Part shown: piece by piece, positions 52,317 to 59,746 of the stretch
Position numbering within the stretch: position 1 is the first letter of the stretch
Layout of the letters: the number at the start of each line of letters is the position of its first letter
Assembly (NCBI RefSeq): GCF_028737315.1
Contig: NZ_JAQZAO010000004.1
Coordinates: forward strand, 186,001-250,000
Length of the DNA: 64,000 nucleotides
Direction of reading: 5' to 3'
From: Actinomycetospora lemnae
GTDB lineage: Bacteria > Actinomycetota > Actinomycetes > Mycobacteriales > Pseudonocardiaceae
Position numbers and translations under genes: made by a program
The notes under the pieces: model-generated
Told to the model about the DNA's origin: nothing
Seen by the model: the letters and a program-made list of their open reading frames with translations, nothing else
Databases searched by the model: none

Positions 52317-53920
52317 CCGACTGGCACCTCGCGATCGACTTCGGGACCTCGTTCACGACGACCGCCACGCTCGCCGGCGGGCGCGCCGAGGTCCTGGAGA
52401 TCGACGGGTCGAAGTACGTGCCCTCGCTGGTCTGTGTGGACGACGACGGCACGATCCTCACCGGCCGCGACGCCGTCAACGAGGCGGCGATGGCGCCCGA
52501 CCGCACCGAGCGGGTGCCCAAGCGCGCGCTGGTGGCGTCCGAGCAGGTGCTGCTGGGCACGCGCACGGTCGGGACCGTCGAGCTCGTCGCGGCCGTGCTG
52601 GCCCGGGTCGCGGGCGAGGCCACGCGACGCTTCGCGGGCAGCCGCCCCACGCGCGTCGTCCTGACCCACCCGGCGCGCTGGCAGGCCGGCGGCACCGAGC
52701 TGCGTCGCCTCGCCGAGGCCGCCGAGCGCGCGGGGCTCGGCGAGCCCGACCTCGTCGCCGAGCCCGTCGCCGCCGCCCACCACTACGTCCGCACCGGTGA
52801 CGCCGTCCCGGACGGCGGCATGATCGGCGTCTACGACTTCGGCGGCGGCACCTTCGACACCGCCGTCCTGCGGCGCCGCCGTGACGGCTTCGAGCTCGCG
52901 GGCTCGCCGGGCGGCGACGTCGCGCTGGGCGGCGAGGACCTCGACGCCGCGTTCATGGAGATCCTCGCCGAGCACGCCGAGGCCCTCGACGCCGACACGT
53001 GGAACGCGCTGTGGGAGGCCGAGGGCCGCGTCGCCGAGCGCCACCGCACGCTGCTGCGCCGCGACGTCACCCAGGCCAAGGAGGCCCTGTCGCGCCTGCC
53101 CGCGGTCAACCTGTGGGTGCCGGGCTACGACGACGAGATCCGGGTGACGCGCCGCGAGTACGAGAAGGCCGTCGAGCCCCTGCTCGCCCGCAGCGTCGCC
53201 GAGCTGCAGGACACCGTCGCGCGCGCGGGCACCACGCCCGACGCGCTCGTCGACGTCTACCTCACCGGCAGCACGAGCCGGACCCCGCGGATCAGCACCC
53301 TGCTCGCCGACCTCCTCGGGCACGTGCCCGGCATGCGCGACGACCCGAAGGCCGTCGTCGTGCTGGGCGCGCTGTCGACGGTGCCCGGCTCGGTGAGCGC
53401 CACCCGGCAGGTCCGCCTGCCCCCGCGCGCCCACCGCGCCGGCCCGCCCGCGACGCCCCCCGCCGAGCCGACGCCGCCGCTGACGCCGTCGGGGTTCGCG
53501 GTGCCGGCCGCGCCCGAGGGCGCGACCGAGACCGTGCGCCGCACGCCGCGCCGTCCCGAGCGGATCCCGGCGCCGCGCGGCGGCCGGCACCACGCACCGG
53601 AGGACGCCGGCGCCCGGGAGGCGGCCGACCGGCTGGCCCGGGAGATCGCGGCGATCGCGGAGGCCGCCGGGGTGTCGGACCTCGTGGGCGCGATGGCTCC
53701 GACCGTGCGCGCGGCCGACGGCGTGGAGGCGCTGCGCCGGCCGCTCGTCGTCGCTCTCGAGGGGGTCGGCACCGCGATCGGGACCCGGCACTCCCCGTTC
53801 CCGGGCCTGCCGCCCGGGGTCGCGCTGCAGGTCCTGCGCGAGGGCCGCGCGGAACTGGGGACGCTGGGCCGGTGCCTCACCCGTCTCGACGAGGTCGCCC
53901 GACACGTGGAGGCGCTGTGA
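52313..53920 (+). CDS. Hsp70-like ATPase with non-canonical C-terminus
   Basis: A 535-residue Hsp70-family protein. Phosphate 1 is AIDFGTSFTTTATL, the KRAL region follows, phosphate 2 is VYDFGGGTFDTAVL, then GGEDLD and the adenosine motif LTGSTSRTPRI. After residue ~370 the beta-sandwich substrate-binding domain of DnaK is replaced by a Pro/Arg-rich linker (~370-430) and a C-terminal helical bundle. Client binding must therefore differ from DnaK. With the GrpE-like gene in the same operon and the dynamin pair, it probably powers assembly or disassembly of the GTPases. It is the last gene of the operon. Confidence 0.92.
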   Translation: MTDWHLAIDFGTSFTTTATLAGGRAEVLEIDGSKYVPSLVCVDDDGTILTGRDAVNEAAMAPDRTERVPKRALVASEQVLLGTRTVGTVELVAAVLARVAGEATRRFAGSRPTRVVLTHPARWQAGGTELRRLAEAAERAGLGEPDLVAEPVAAAHHYVRTGDAVPDGGMIGVYDFGGGTFDTAVLRRRRDGFELAGSPGGDVALGGEDLDAAFMEILAEHAEALDADTWNALWEAEGRVAERHRTLLRRDVTQAKEALSRLPAVNLWVPGYDDEIRVTRREYEKAVEPLLARSVAELQDTVARAGTTPDALVDVYLTGSTSRTPRISTLLADLLGHVPGMRDDPKAVVVLGALSTVPGSVSATRQVRLPPRAHRAGPPATPPAEPTPPLTPSGFAVPAAPEGATETVRRTPRRPERIPAPRGGRHHAPEDAGAREAADRLAREIAAIAEAAGVSDLVGAMAPTVRAADGVEALRRPLVVALEGVGTAIGTRHSPFPGLPPGVALQVLREGRAELGTLGRCLTRLDEVARHVEAL

Positions 53921-53991
53921 GGTCCGATCGTCCCCGGGTCGGCGCGTCCGTCGGGGGGTAGACGGGGCACGACCTCCACGAAGGGATCCCC

Positions 53992-54402
53992 ATGACCCAC
54001 ACCGCGACCAGGCGGTCCAGGACCGCGCCGGCCGTGCTCACCGCGCTGCGCGCCGCCGCGGTCCTGACGGTCGTCTCGCTGCTCGTCCAGTTCCTCACCG
54101 CCGGCGGCTTCGTCGGGCAGCAGGGCGGCGAGGGCGCGGAGGCGGCGCACTCCGTCGGCGCGATCGTGCTGCACGTGCTGTCGGGGCTCACGGTCGTGGC
54201 GGCCGCGCTGACCTGGCGGGCCGGGGCGGCGCTGTGGCCGACGGTCGTCGCGGCGCTGGTGTTCGTGCTGTCGTTCGTGCAGGCCTACGTGGGCAGCAAC
54301 GGACCGCTCTCGGTGCACATCCCCGGCGCCATGGTCCTCACCGTGGGCGCCGTGCTGGTGGCGGCCTGGTCGTTCACCCCTGGTGCTGCCGGCCGGCGGT
54401 GA
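53992..54402 (+). CDS. DUF6220-like membrane protein, four helices
   Basis: A 136-residue protein starting at ATG 53992, about 12 nt after an AAGGGA ribosome binding site. Four hydrophobic helices are visible (starting AVLTALRAAAVLTVVSLLVQF, then HSVGAIVLHVLSGL, a third Val/Ala-rich helix, and GAMVLTVGAVLVAAW), with His residues in helices 2 and 4 and little outside the membrane. The pattern is that of a small cytochrome-b-like or DUF6220 protein. It is probably independent of the Hsp70 operon, which ends 71 nt before. Confidence 0.75.
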   Translation: MTHTATRRSRTAPAVLTALRAAAVLTVVSLLVQFLTAGGFVGQQGGEGAEAAHSVGAIVLHVLSGLTVVAAALTWRAGAALWPTVVAALVFVLSFVQAYVGSNGPLSVHIPGAMVLTVGAVLVAAWSFTPGAAGRR

Positions 54403-54405
54403 GCC

Positions 54406-54876
54406 TCAGCGCTTGCGGGCGCTGATCACCCCGGTGTCGAAGCCCGCGAGGTGCAGCCCGCCGTGGAAACGGGCGTGCTCGACCTTCAGGCAGCGGTCCA
54501 TGACCACGGCGAGCCCGGCCTCGACCCCGCGCTCGGCCAGCGCCTCGTCGTAGAGACCGAACTGCGTCCAGAACGTCGAGGCCCCGGCCCGGATGGTCGC
54601 GTCGAGGACGTCGGGCAGGTCCTCGGGCCGGCGGAAGACGTCGACGAGGTCGGGCGTCACCGGCAGCGCGTCCAGCGACGGGTAGACGGGCCGCCCGAGG
54701 ATCTCGCTGGCGTTGGGGTTGACGAAGTGGACGTCGAAGTCGGTGGAGCCCAGCAGGTAGGTCGCGACGAAGTTCGACGCGCGCGCCGGGTTGGGCGACG
54801 CGCCGACCATCGCGACCGTCTTCGTCTTCCGCAGGATCGCCTGGCGCTCCTGCGCCGACGGCGGGGTCCAGCTCAC
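54406..54876 (-). CDS. CoA-binding domain protein (YccU type)
   Basis: A 156-residue Rossmann-fold protein with KTVAMVGASPNPARAS, VHFVNPNASEILGRPVYPSL and TFWTQFGLYDEA segments. This is the family of stand-alone CoA-binding proteins (YccU). The role is unknown; they may sense acyl-CoA or act in CoA metabolism. It starts at GTG 54876 in a GTGA overlap with the metY gene, so the two are co-translated. This pairing is often seen in Actinobacteria. Confidence 0.9.
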   Translation of the reverse strand: MSWTPPSAQERQAILRKTKTVAMVGASPNPARASNFVATYLLGSTDFDVHFVNPNASEILGRPVYPSLDALPVTPDLVDVFRRPEDLPDVLDATIRAGASTFWTQFGLYDEALAERGVEAGLAVVMDRCLKVEHARFHGGLHLAGFDTGVISARKR

Positions 54877-56237
54877 GGCGCGGCCTCCTTCACGACGGGT
54901 CGGGCTCCGCTGCGCTGCGTCTCCCGCGTGGCCTCGGTGAGGGCCTGGTCGAGGTCCCAGAGGATGTCCTCGGGGTCCTCGATGCCGACGCTGATGCGGA
55001 TGAGGTCGGGGCGCACGCCGCCCTCGCGCAGCTGGTCGGCGGTCAGCTGCTGGTGGGTGGTCGAGGCGGGGTGCAGGACGAGCGTGCGGGCGTCGCCGAT
55101 GTTGGCGAGGTGGCTGCAGAGCTGTACGGACTCGATGAACCGCCGGCCGGCGGCGCGGGCCGAGCTCTCCGGGTCCTCGTCGTCACCCCGCACCCCGAAG
55201 CTGAACACCGCGCCGGGACCCTGCGGCAGGTACTTCTTCGCCCGCTCGTGGTGCGGGTGGCCGGGCAGCCCGGCGTAGCTGACCCACGCGACGCGCTCGT
55301 CGGCCTCGAGCCACTCGGCGACGCGCTGCGCGTTCGCGACGTGGGCCTCCATGCGCTGGGGCAGCGTCTCGACGCCCTGGAGCAGCAGGAACGCCGAGTG
55401 CGCCGAGAGCGTCGCGCCGACATCGCGCAGCTGCTCGGAGCGGACCTTGGTGAGGAAGCCGTACTCCTGGAAGTTGCCCCACCACGTCAGCCCGCCGTAG
55501 GACGGGATCGGGTCGGTCATCTGCGGGAAGTTCCCGTTGCCCCAGTCGAAGCGGCCCGACTCGAGGATCACCCCGCCGAGCGTGGTGCCGTGGCCGCCGA
55601 GGAACTTGGTCGCCGAGTGGATGACGATGTCCGCGCCGTGCTCCATCGGCCGGCACAGGTACGGCGTCGCCATCGTCGCGTCGATGATGAGCGGCAGGCC
55701 GCGCTCGTGGGCGACCTCGGCGAGCGCCGCAACGTCGGTGACCTCGCCCGACGGGTTCGCGATGATCTCGGCGAAGACGCAGCGGGTCTTCTCGGTGATC
55801 GCCCGCCGGAACGCGTCCGGGTCGTCGCCGGCGACGAACGTCGTGTCGACCCCGAAGCGACGCAGGGTGACGTCGAGCTGGGTGACCGTGCCGCCGTAGA
55901 GCGCGGACGAGGCGACGATGTGGTCACCGGCGCCGGCGAGGGTGGCGAAGGTCAGGAACTCCGCGGCCTGGCCCGAGCTGGTGGCCACGGCGCCGAGCGC
56001 GCCCTCGAGGCTGGCCAGGCGCTCCTCGAGCGCGGCGACCGTCGGGTTCGCGATGCGGCTGTAGATGTTGCCGTACTTCTGCAGCGCGAAGAGGTTCGCG
56101 GCGTCGGCGGTGTCGTCGAAGACGAAGCTCGTCGACTGGTAGATCGGCACCGCTCGCGCGCCGGTGGCCGCGTCGGGCACGGCGCCGGCGTGCACCGCGC
56201 GGGTGCGGAAGCCCCAGGGGCGGTCGTCTCCTGCCAC
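54873..56237 (-). CDS. metY: O-acetylhomoserine sulfhydrylase (MetY)
   Basis: A 454-residue PLP enzyme of the Cys/Met-metabolism family. The N-terminus has TRAVHAG and PIYQSTSFVF, then YSRIANPT and SSGQAAEF. The PLP-binding Lys is in HSATKFLGGHGT, and the C-terminus has RISVGIEDPEDILWDL. The absence of short indels and the YGGTVTQL segment suit the sulfhydrylase rather than cystathionine synthase. It makes homocysteine from O-acetylhomoserine and sulfide. The 3' end carries a GCTCCGCTGCGCT motif (54902-54914) shared with two other genes. The start is GTG 56237. Confidence 0.93.
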   Translation of the reverse strand: MAGDDRPWGFRTRAVHAGAVPDAATGARAVPIYQSTSFVFDDTADAANLFALQKYGNIYSRIANPTVAALEERLASLEGALGAVATSSGQAAEFLTFATLAGAGDHIVASSALYGGTVTQLDVTLRRFGVDTTFVAGDDPDAFRRAITEKTRCVFAEIIANPSGEVTDVAALAEVAHERGLPLIIDATMATPYLCRPMEHGADIVIHSATKFLGGHGTTLGGVILESGRFDWGNGNFPQMTDPIPSYGGLTWWGNFQEYGFLTKVRSEQLRDVGATLSAHSAFLLLQGVETLPQRMEAHVANAQRVAEWLEADERVAWVSYAGLPGHPHHERAKKYLPQGPGAVFSFGVRGDDEDPESSARAAGRRFIESVQLCSHLANIGDARTLVLHPASTTHQQLTADQLREGGVRPDLIRISVGIEDPEDILWDLDQALTEATRETQRSGARPVVKEAAP

Positions 56238-56312
56238 CCCGCCGTTCTACACCGAACGGACCCGCCGCGAGGGATTGCCCGACGTGCATGGGTGGGAAGG
56301 CCTGCGCGGTCC

Positions 56313-56339
56313 GTCACCGACGTCACCGACGTCACCGAC
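56313..56339. repeat. Three tandem GTCACCGAC iterons before the metallothionein-like gene
   Basis: Three exact 9-nt copies of GTCACCGAC, followed by a degenerate TCCACCGAC, occupy 56313-56348, 12 nt before the start of the small metal-binding protein and in the divergent region with metY. The arrangement suits a regulator binding site, but could be chance in GC-rich DNA. Confidence 0.4.
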
Positions 56340-56360
56340 TCCACCGACCCGGAGGCACCC

Positions 56361-56594
56361 ATGGCCGTCTGCGAGACCTGTGGCAACGACTACGAGATGG
56401 CGTTCGAGATCCGCGCGCAGGGCGCGACCCACACCTTCGACAGCTTCGAGTGCGCGATCCACAAGCTGGCCCCGCGCTGCGAGCACTGCGGCGTGACGAT
56501 CATCGGTCACGGCCACCAGGTCGAGGGCAGCTTCTACTGCTGCGCCCACTGCGCGTCGGCGGCCTCGGGCGCGTCGACGGTCGACCACGCCTGA
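56361..56594 (+). CDS. Prokaryotic metallothionein-like zinc-binding protein
   Basis: A 77-residue Cys/His-rich protein starting at ATG 56361 behind GGAGG. Cys pairs are in CETCGNDYEMAFE, DSFECAIH, CEHCG, and FYCCAHC, with HGH and His residues between. This matches the actinobacterial 'prokaryotic metallothionein' family, which binds zinc or cadmium. The upstream iterons suggest regulated expression. The gene is monocistronic and convergent to a small membrane protein. Confidence 0.88.
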   Translation: MAVCETCGNDYEMAFEIRAQGATHTFDSFECAIHKLAPRCEHCGVTIIGHGHQVEGSFYCCAHCASAASGASTVDHA

Positions 56595-56602
56595 GCCCCT
56601 GA

Positions 56603-57004
56603 TCAGCGGAAGTACGCGTTCGCGGTGGCCTGGTAGGAGCAGAGGATCGCCGCGACGATCAGCGCGGCCTGCACCAGGCTCAGCACCGTCGACACCCAGC
56701 CGAGGCTCACCCCGAGCCCGGCGGTGAGCAGGACGCCGACGACGGTGAACACCGCGCTGACGCCGCCCAGGACGGCGAGCACCAGCCGTGCCCAGTGGTC
56801 GCCCTGGCGCATGCGCAGGGCGAGGTAGACGAGGGCGGCGAGGAAGAGCAGTCCGATGACGGCGCCGGCGATGCCGCTGCCGGCGGCGAAGCCGCTCGGC
56901 ACCGTCGCCGCCGTCGCCAGGGAGAAGGCGCTCCCGAGCACGCCGACGACGACCGCGGCGACCCAGAGCCGGAAGGACCACTGCACGGGGGGCGGGGGCG
57001 TCAC
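56603..57004 (-). CDS. Small membrane protein, four helices
   Basis: A 133-residue integral membrane protein starting at GTG 57004. Four hydrophobic segments are visible: LWVAAVVVGVLGSAF, an Ile/Gly/Leu-rich second helix followed by LRMRQGDHWARLVL, a Val/Gly-rich third, and a final VSTVLSLVQAALIVAAIL. The C-terminus (YQATANAYFR) is a tail found in several actinobacterial small membrane proteins. No function can be assigned. It lies 9 nt downstream of the GNAT gene. Confidence 0.82.
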   Translation of the reverse strand: MTPPPPVQWSFRLWVAAVVVGVLGSAFSLATAATVPSGFAAGSGIAGAVIGLLFLAALVYLALRMRQGDHWARLVLAVLGGVSAVFTVVGVLLTAGLGVSLGWVSTVLSLVQAALIVAAILCSYQATANAYFR

Positions 57005-57013
57005 GGGGGCAAC

Positions 57014-57517
57014 CTAGTCACCGGTGTCGGCGGTGGGGCGCAGGTCCCGGACCCAGCGCCACACCGTGCCCTCGTCCGGGTCGATCGCCTCGCCGTCGAG
57101 GACGAAGCCGTGGCGGCGCAGCACGGTGGTCGAGGCGTTCTCGGCCGGCAGCGTGTGGGCCCGGACGCGCCGGACGCCCCCGCGGGCGGCGCGGTCGAGC
57201 CACTGCCCGACGGCCGCCGTCGCGACGCCCCGGCCCTGGCGCGACGGGGCGACCGAGTACCCGATCTCGATCTCGCCGTCGGTCGGCGGCCCGGTGAAGC
57301 CGCCGAGGCCGACGACCTCGGCGCCGTCGACGACGAGGTGGGTGAACCAGCTCGGGTCGATCCCGCCCTCGAGCGCGGTCACCGTGGGCTCCAGCGCCTC
57401 GGGGAACGCGAGGTAGCCGTCGACGAGCACGAGCCCGAAGCGTTCGGTGAACGCCTCCGGCTCGGTCAGCAACGTGACCGCCTGCTCCGGCTGCAGCGGC
57501 ACGACCGTGATTCCCAT
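57014..57517 (-). CDS. GNAT-family N-acetyltransferase
   Basis: A 167-residue acetyltransferase with the acetyl-CoA loop SRQGRGVATAAV (motif A, R/Q-x-x-G-x-G/A) near residue 100, preceded by IEIGYSVAPS and followed by RVRAHTLPAENASTTVLRRHGF. The layout matches the RimJ/RimL-type subgroup, which acetylates protein N-termini or small amines. The start is ATG 57517. A 40-nt palindromic element lies just upstream, separating it from the acyl-CoA dehydrogenase operon. Confidence 0.9.
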   Translation of the reverse strand: MGITVVPLQPEQAVTLLTEPEAFTERFGLVLVDGYLAFPEALEPTVTALEGGIDPSWFTHLVVDGAEVVGLGGFTGPPTDGEIEIGYSVAPSRQGRGVATAAVGQWLDRAARGGVRRVRAHTLPAENASTTVLRRHGFVLDGEAIDPDEGTVWRWVRDLRPTADTGD

Positions 57518-57532
57518 GTGCCCTCCGGGCAG

Positions 57533-57572
57533 GTGAGCAGAAAGAAGGGCTACAGCTCTCTTTACTGCTCAC
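57533..57572. terminator. 40-nt palindrome (repeat family 1, copy 4)
   Basis: It begins GTGAGCAGAAAGAAGGGC and ends GCTCAC followed by GAG, with CTACAG in the centre. It lies 16 nt beyond the TAG stop of the acyl-CoA dehydrogenase gene (57588) and upstream of the GNAT start. It is placed to terminate the leftward operon. Confidence 0.85.
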
Positions 57573-57587
57573 GAGCGCGGAGCGCAC

Positions 57588-58730
57588 CTACATGCCGTGC
57601 ATCTTCGCGATGACCTGGAGCATGACCTCGTCCGCGCCGCCGCCGATCGACGTGAGCCGCATGTCGCGCAGGAAGCGCGCGGTCCACGTCTCCTCGATGT
57701 AGCCCAGGCCGCCGTGGTACTGCAGGCAGGTGCGGGCGACGTCCTCGCAGAGCCGGCCGATCGCGAGCTTGGCGATCGTCGCGAAGCGGGACGTGTCCTC
57801 GCCGCGCATGAAGGCCTCGGCGCACGCGTAGTTGTAGTGCCGGCACATGTCGACGCGGGCGTAGAGCTCGGCGAGCTGGTAGCTCAGGTACTGGTTCTGG
57901 ATCAGGGGCCCGCCGAACGCCTCGCGTCCCCGCAGGTAGGCCGCGGTGCGGTCCAGCGCCCGCTCGCAGGCGCCGACGCGGCCGTAGCAGGCCACCATCC
58001 GCTCGTTCTGGAACTGCGCCATCTGCTGCTGGAACCCGCGGCCGGCCTGCCCGATGGTGTTCGCGACCGGCACCCGCGCCCCGTCGAACGACAGCTCCGC
58101 GGTGTCCGAGCAGCGGTTGCCGAGCTTGTCGAGCGTCCGCGACACCGACACCCCGGGCGTGTCCGTCGGCACGACGATCTGCGACATCCCCCGCGCGCCA
58201 CCCTCGTCGGAGGTGCGCGCGAGCAGGCAGAGCCAGTCGGCCTGGACGCCGTTGGTGATGTAGAGCTTGGACCCGTGGATCACCCAGTGGTCCCCGTCCT
58301 GCACCGCCCGGGTCTTCAGCCCGGCGACGTCGGAGCCGGCGTCGGGCTCGGTGACGGCGATGGCCGTGACGTGCTCGCCGCGGATCGCCGGCGCGAGGTA
58401 GCGCTCCTTGAGCTCGTGGCTGCCGAAGCGGGCCAGCGACGGCGTCGCCATGTCGGTCTGCACGGCGATCGCCATGCCCACCCCGGCGGCGTCGGCGCGC
58501 CCGATCTCCTCGGCGAGGACCACCGAGAACAGGTGGTCGGCGCCCCCGCCGCCGTAGGCCGGGTCGTACTCGAGGCCCAGGAAGCCCAGCTCGCCGAGCT
58601 TGCCGAACAGCTCGTGGGTGGGCATGCGCCCGTCGCGCTCCCACCCGTCGACGTACGGGTCGATCTCCCGCTCGACGAACGTCCGCACGGTCTTGCGGAA
58701 CGCCTGGTGCTCCTCGGTGAACGCGACCAT
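57588..58730 (-). CDS. Acyl-CoA dehydrogenase
   Basis: A 380-residue flavoprotein starting at ATG 58730. Family marks are ITEPDAGSD-type AVTEPDAGSDVAGLKT, HWVIHGSKLYITNG, the FAD/acyl-pocket GRAF-type segment, and the C-terminal GLGYIEETWTARFLRDMR with the catalytic region nearby. It oxidises acyl-CoA to the 2-enoyl-CoA. In the same operon are the AtuA-like protein and a biotin carboxylase/carboxyltransferase. This suits leucine-type or acyclic-terpenoid acyl-CoA breakdown, as in the liu/atu pathways. The start overlaps the upstream stop in TGATG. Confidence 0.93.
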   Translation of the reverse strand: MVAFTEEHQAFRKTVRTFVEREIDPYVDGWERDGRMPTHELFGKLGELGFLGLEYDPAYGGGGADHLFSVVLAEEIGRADAAGVGMAIAVQTDMATPSLARFGSHELKERYLAPAIRGEHVTAIAVTEPDAGSDVAGLKTRAVQDGDHWVIHGSKLYITNGVQADWLCLLARTSDEGGARGMSQIVVPTDTPGVSVSRTLDKLGNRCSDTAELSFDGARVPVANTIGQAGRGFQQQMAQFQNERMVACYGRVGACERALDRTAAYLRGREAFGGPLIQNQYLSYQLAELYARVDMCRHYNYACAEAFMRGEDTSRFATIAKLAIGRLCEDVARTCLQYHGGLGYIEETWTARFLRDMRLTSIGGGADEVMLQVIAKMHGM

Positions 58731-59746
58731 CAGCGGACTCCCTGCAGGTGGGCCAGGGCCGGGCCCCAGCGGTCGGTCTGCGAGCCGGTCGGCGCGTAGA
58801 GCGGGATGCGCTGCGCGATGCCGCCGAAGCGCCGCTCGAGCGCCGGGCCCACCTGGTCGGGCTCGGCGACGATCGCGACGGTGTGCAGGACCTCGTCGTC
58901 GACGGCCTCGCCCATCGCGTCCCACTCGCCGCGCTTGGAGAGCGTGTTCAGCTCGCGGGCCAGGTCCCCCCAGCCGTGCAGCTCGAGCACGGGGTGGTAC
59001 GCGGGCGTCGAGCCGTAGAACGCGACCTGCCGGCGCACGTCCTGCACCGACTCGGCGAACTCCTCCTCGGTGTTCCCGGTCGCGATGAGGGCGGTGCCGG
59101 AGAACTCGAAGCCGGTCCCGTCCTTGCCGGCCCTCGCGAAGCCCTCGTGCAGCGCGGGCAACGTCACCTCGTGCAGGTAGCGCTCGGTGGAGAAGGCGTG
59201 GGCCATGAACCCGTCGGCGACCTCGCCCGCCACCGCCGTCATCCGCGGGCCGACGCCGGCGAGGTGGATCGGCGGGTTGCCGTGCGGGTTCGGCCCCGGC
59301 GAGAAGAACGGCGTCATCAGCGTGTGCGTGTAGAACTCGCCGCGGAAGTCGAGGCGCTCGCCGGTCGCCCACGCGTCCCAGATGGCGCGGACGGCCCGGA
59401 TGTACTCGTGCATGCGGTCGGCGGGCCGCGACCACGGCATCGAGAAGCGCTTGGTGACGTGCGGCTTGATCTGCGTCCCGAGGCCCAGGACGTAGCGCCC
59501 GCCGGTCATCTCCTGGAGGTCGTTCGCCGTCATCGCCGTCGTCATCGGGGTGCGGGCGAACGCGACGGTGATGGCGGTGCCGAGGGTGACGCGCTCGGTG
59601 CGGGTGGCCGCCAGCGTGATCATCACGGCCGGGTCGTGCTGGGTCTCCGACGCCCACACGGCGTCGTACCCGGCCTTCTCCGCGGTGACCGCGTCGTCGG
59701 CGAACGCGGTGAGCCCCCCGGTGACGACGGTGGCGTCGACCTTCAT
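58730..59746 (-). CDS. F420-type luciferase-like monooxygenase (LLM family)
   Basis: A 338-residue TIM-barrel protein of the F420-dependent LLM subfamily common in Actinobacteria. Segments are WASETQHDPAVMITLAA, VTLGTAITVAFARTP, GRYVLGLGTQIKPHV, and NPHGNPPIHLAGVGP. Members use F420H2 (some FMN) to reduce or oxidise diverse compounds; the substrate here is unknown. It starts at ATG 59746 in a TGATG overlap with the AtuA-like gene. It therefore belongs to the carboxylase/dehydrogenase operon. Confidence 0.9.
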   Translation of the reverse strand: MKVDATVVTGGLTAFADDAVTAEKAGYDAVWASETQHDPAVMITLAATRTERVTLGTAITVAFARTPMTTAMTANDLQEMTGGRYVLGLGTQIKPHVTKRFSMPWSRPADRMHEYIRAVRAIWDAWATGERLDFRGEFYTHTLMTPFFSPGPNPHGNPPIHLAGVGPRMTAVAGEVADGFMAHAFSTERYLHEVTLPALHEGFARAGKDGTGFEFSGTALIATGNTEEEFAESVQDVRRQVAFYGSTPAYHPVLELHGWGDLARELNTLSKRGEWDAMGEAVDDEVLHTVAIVAEPDQVGPALERRFGGIAQRIPLYAPTGSQTDRWGPALAHLQGVR

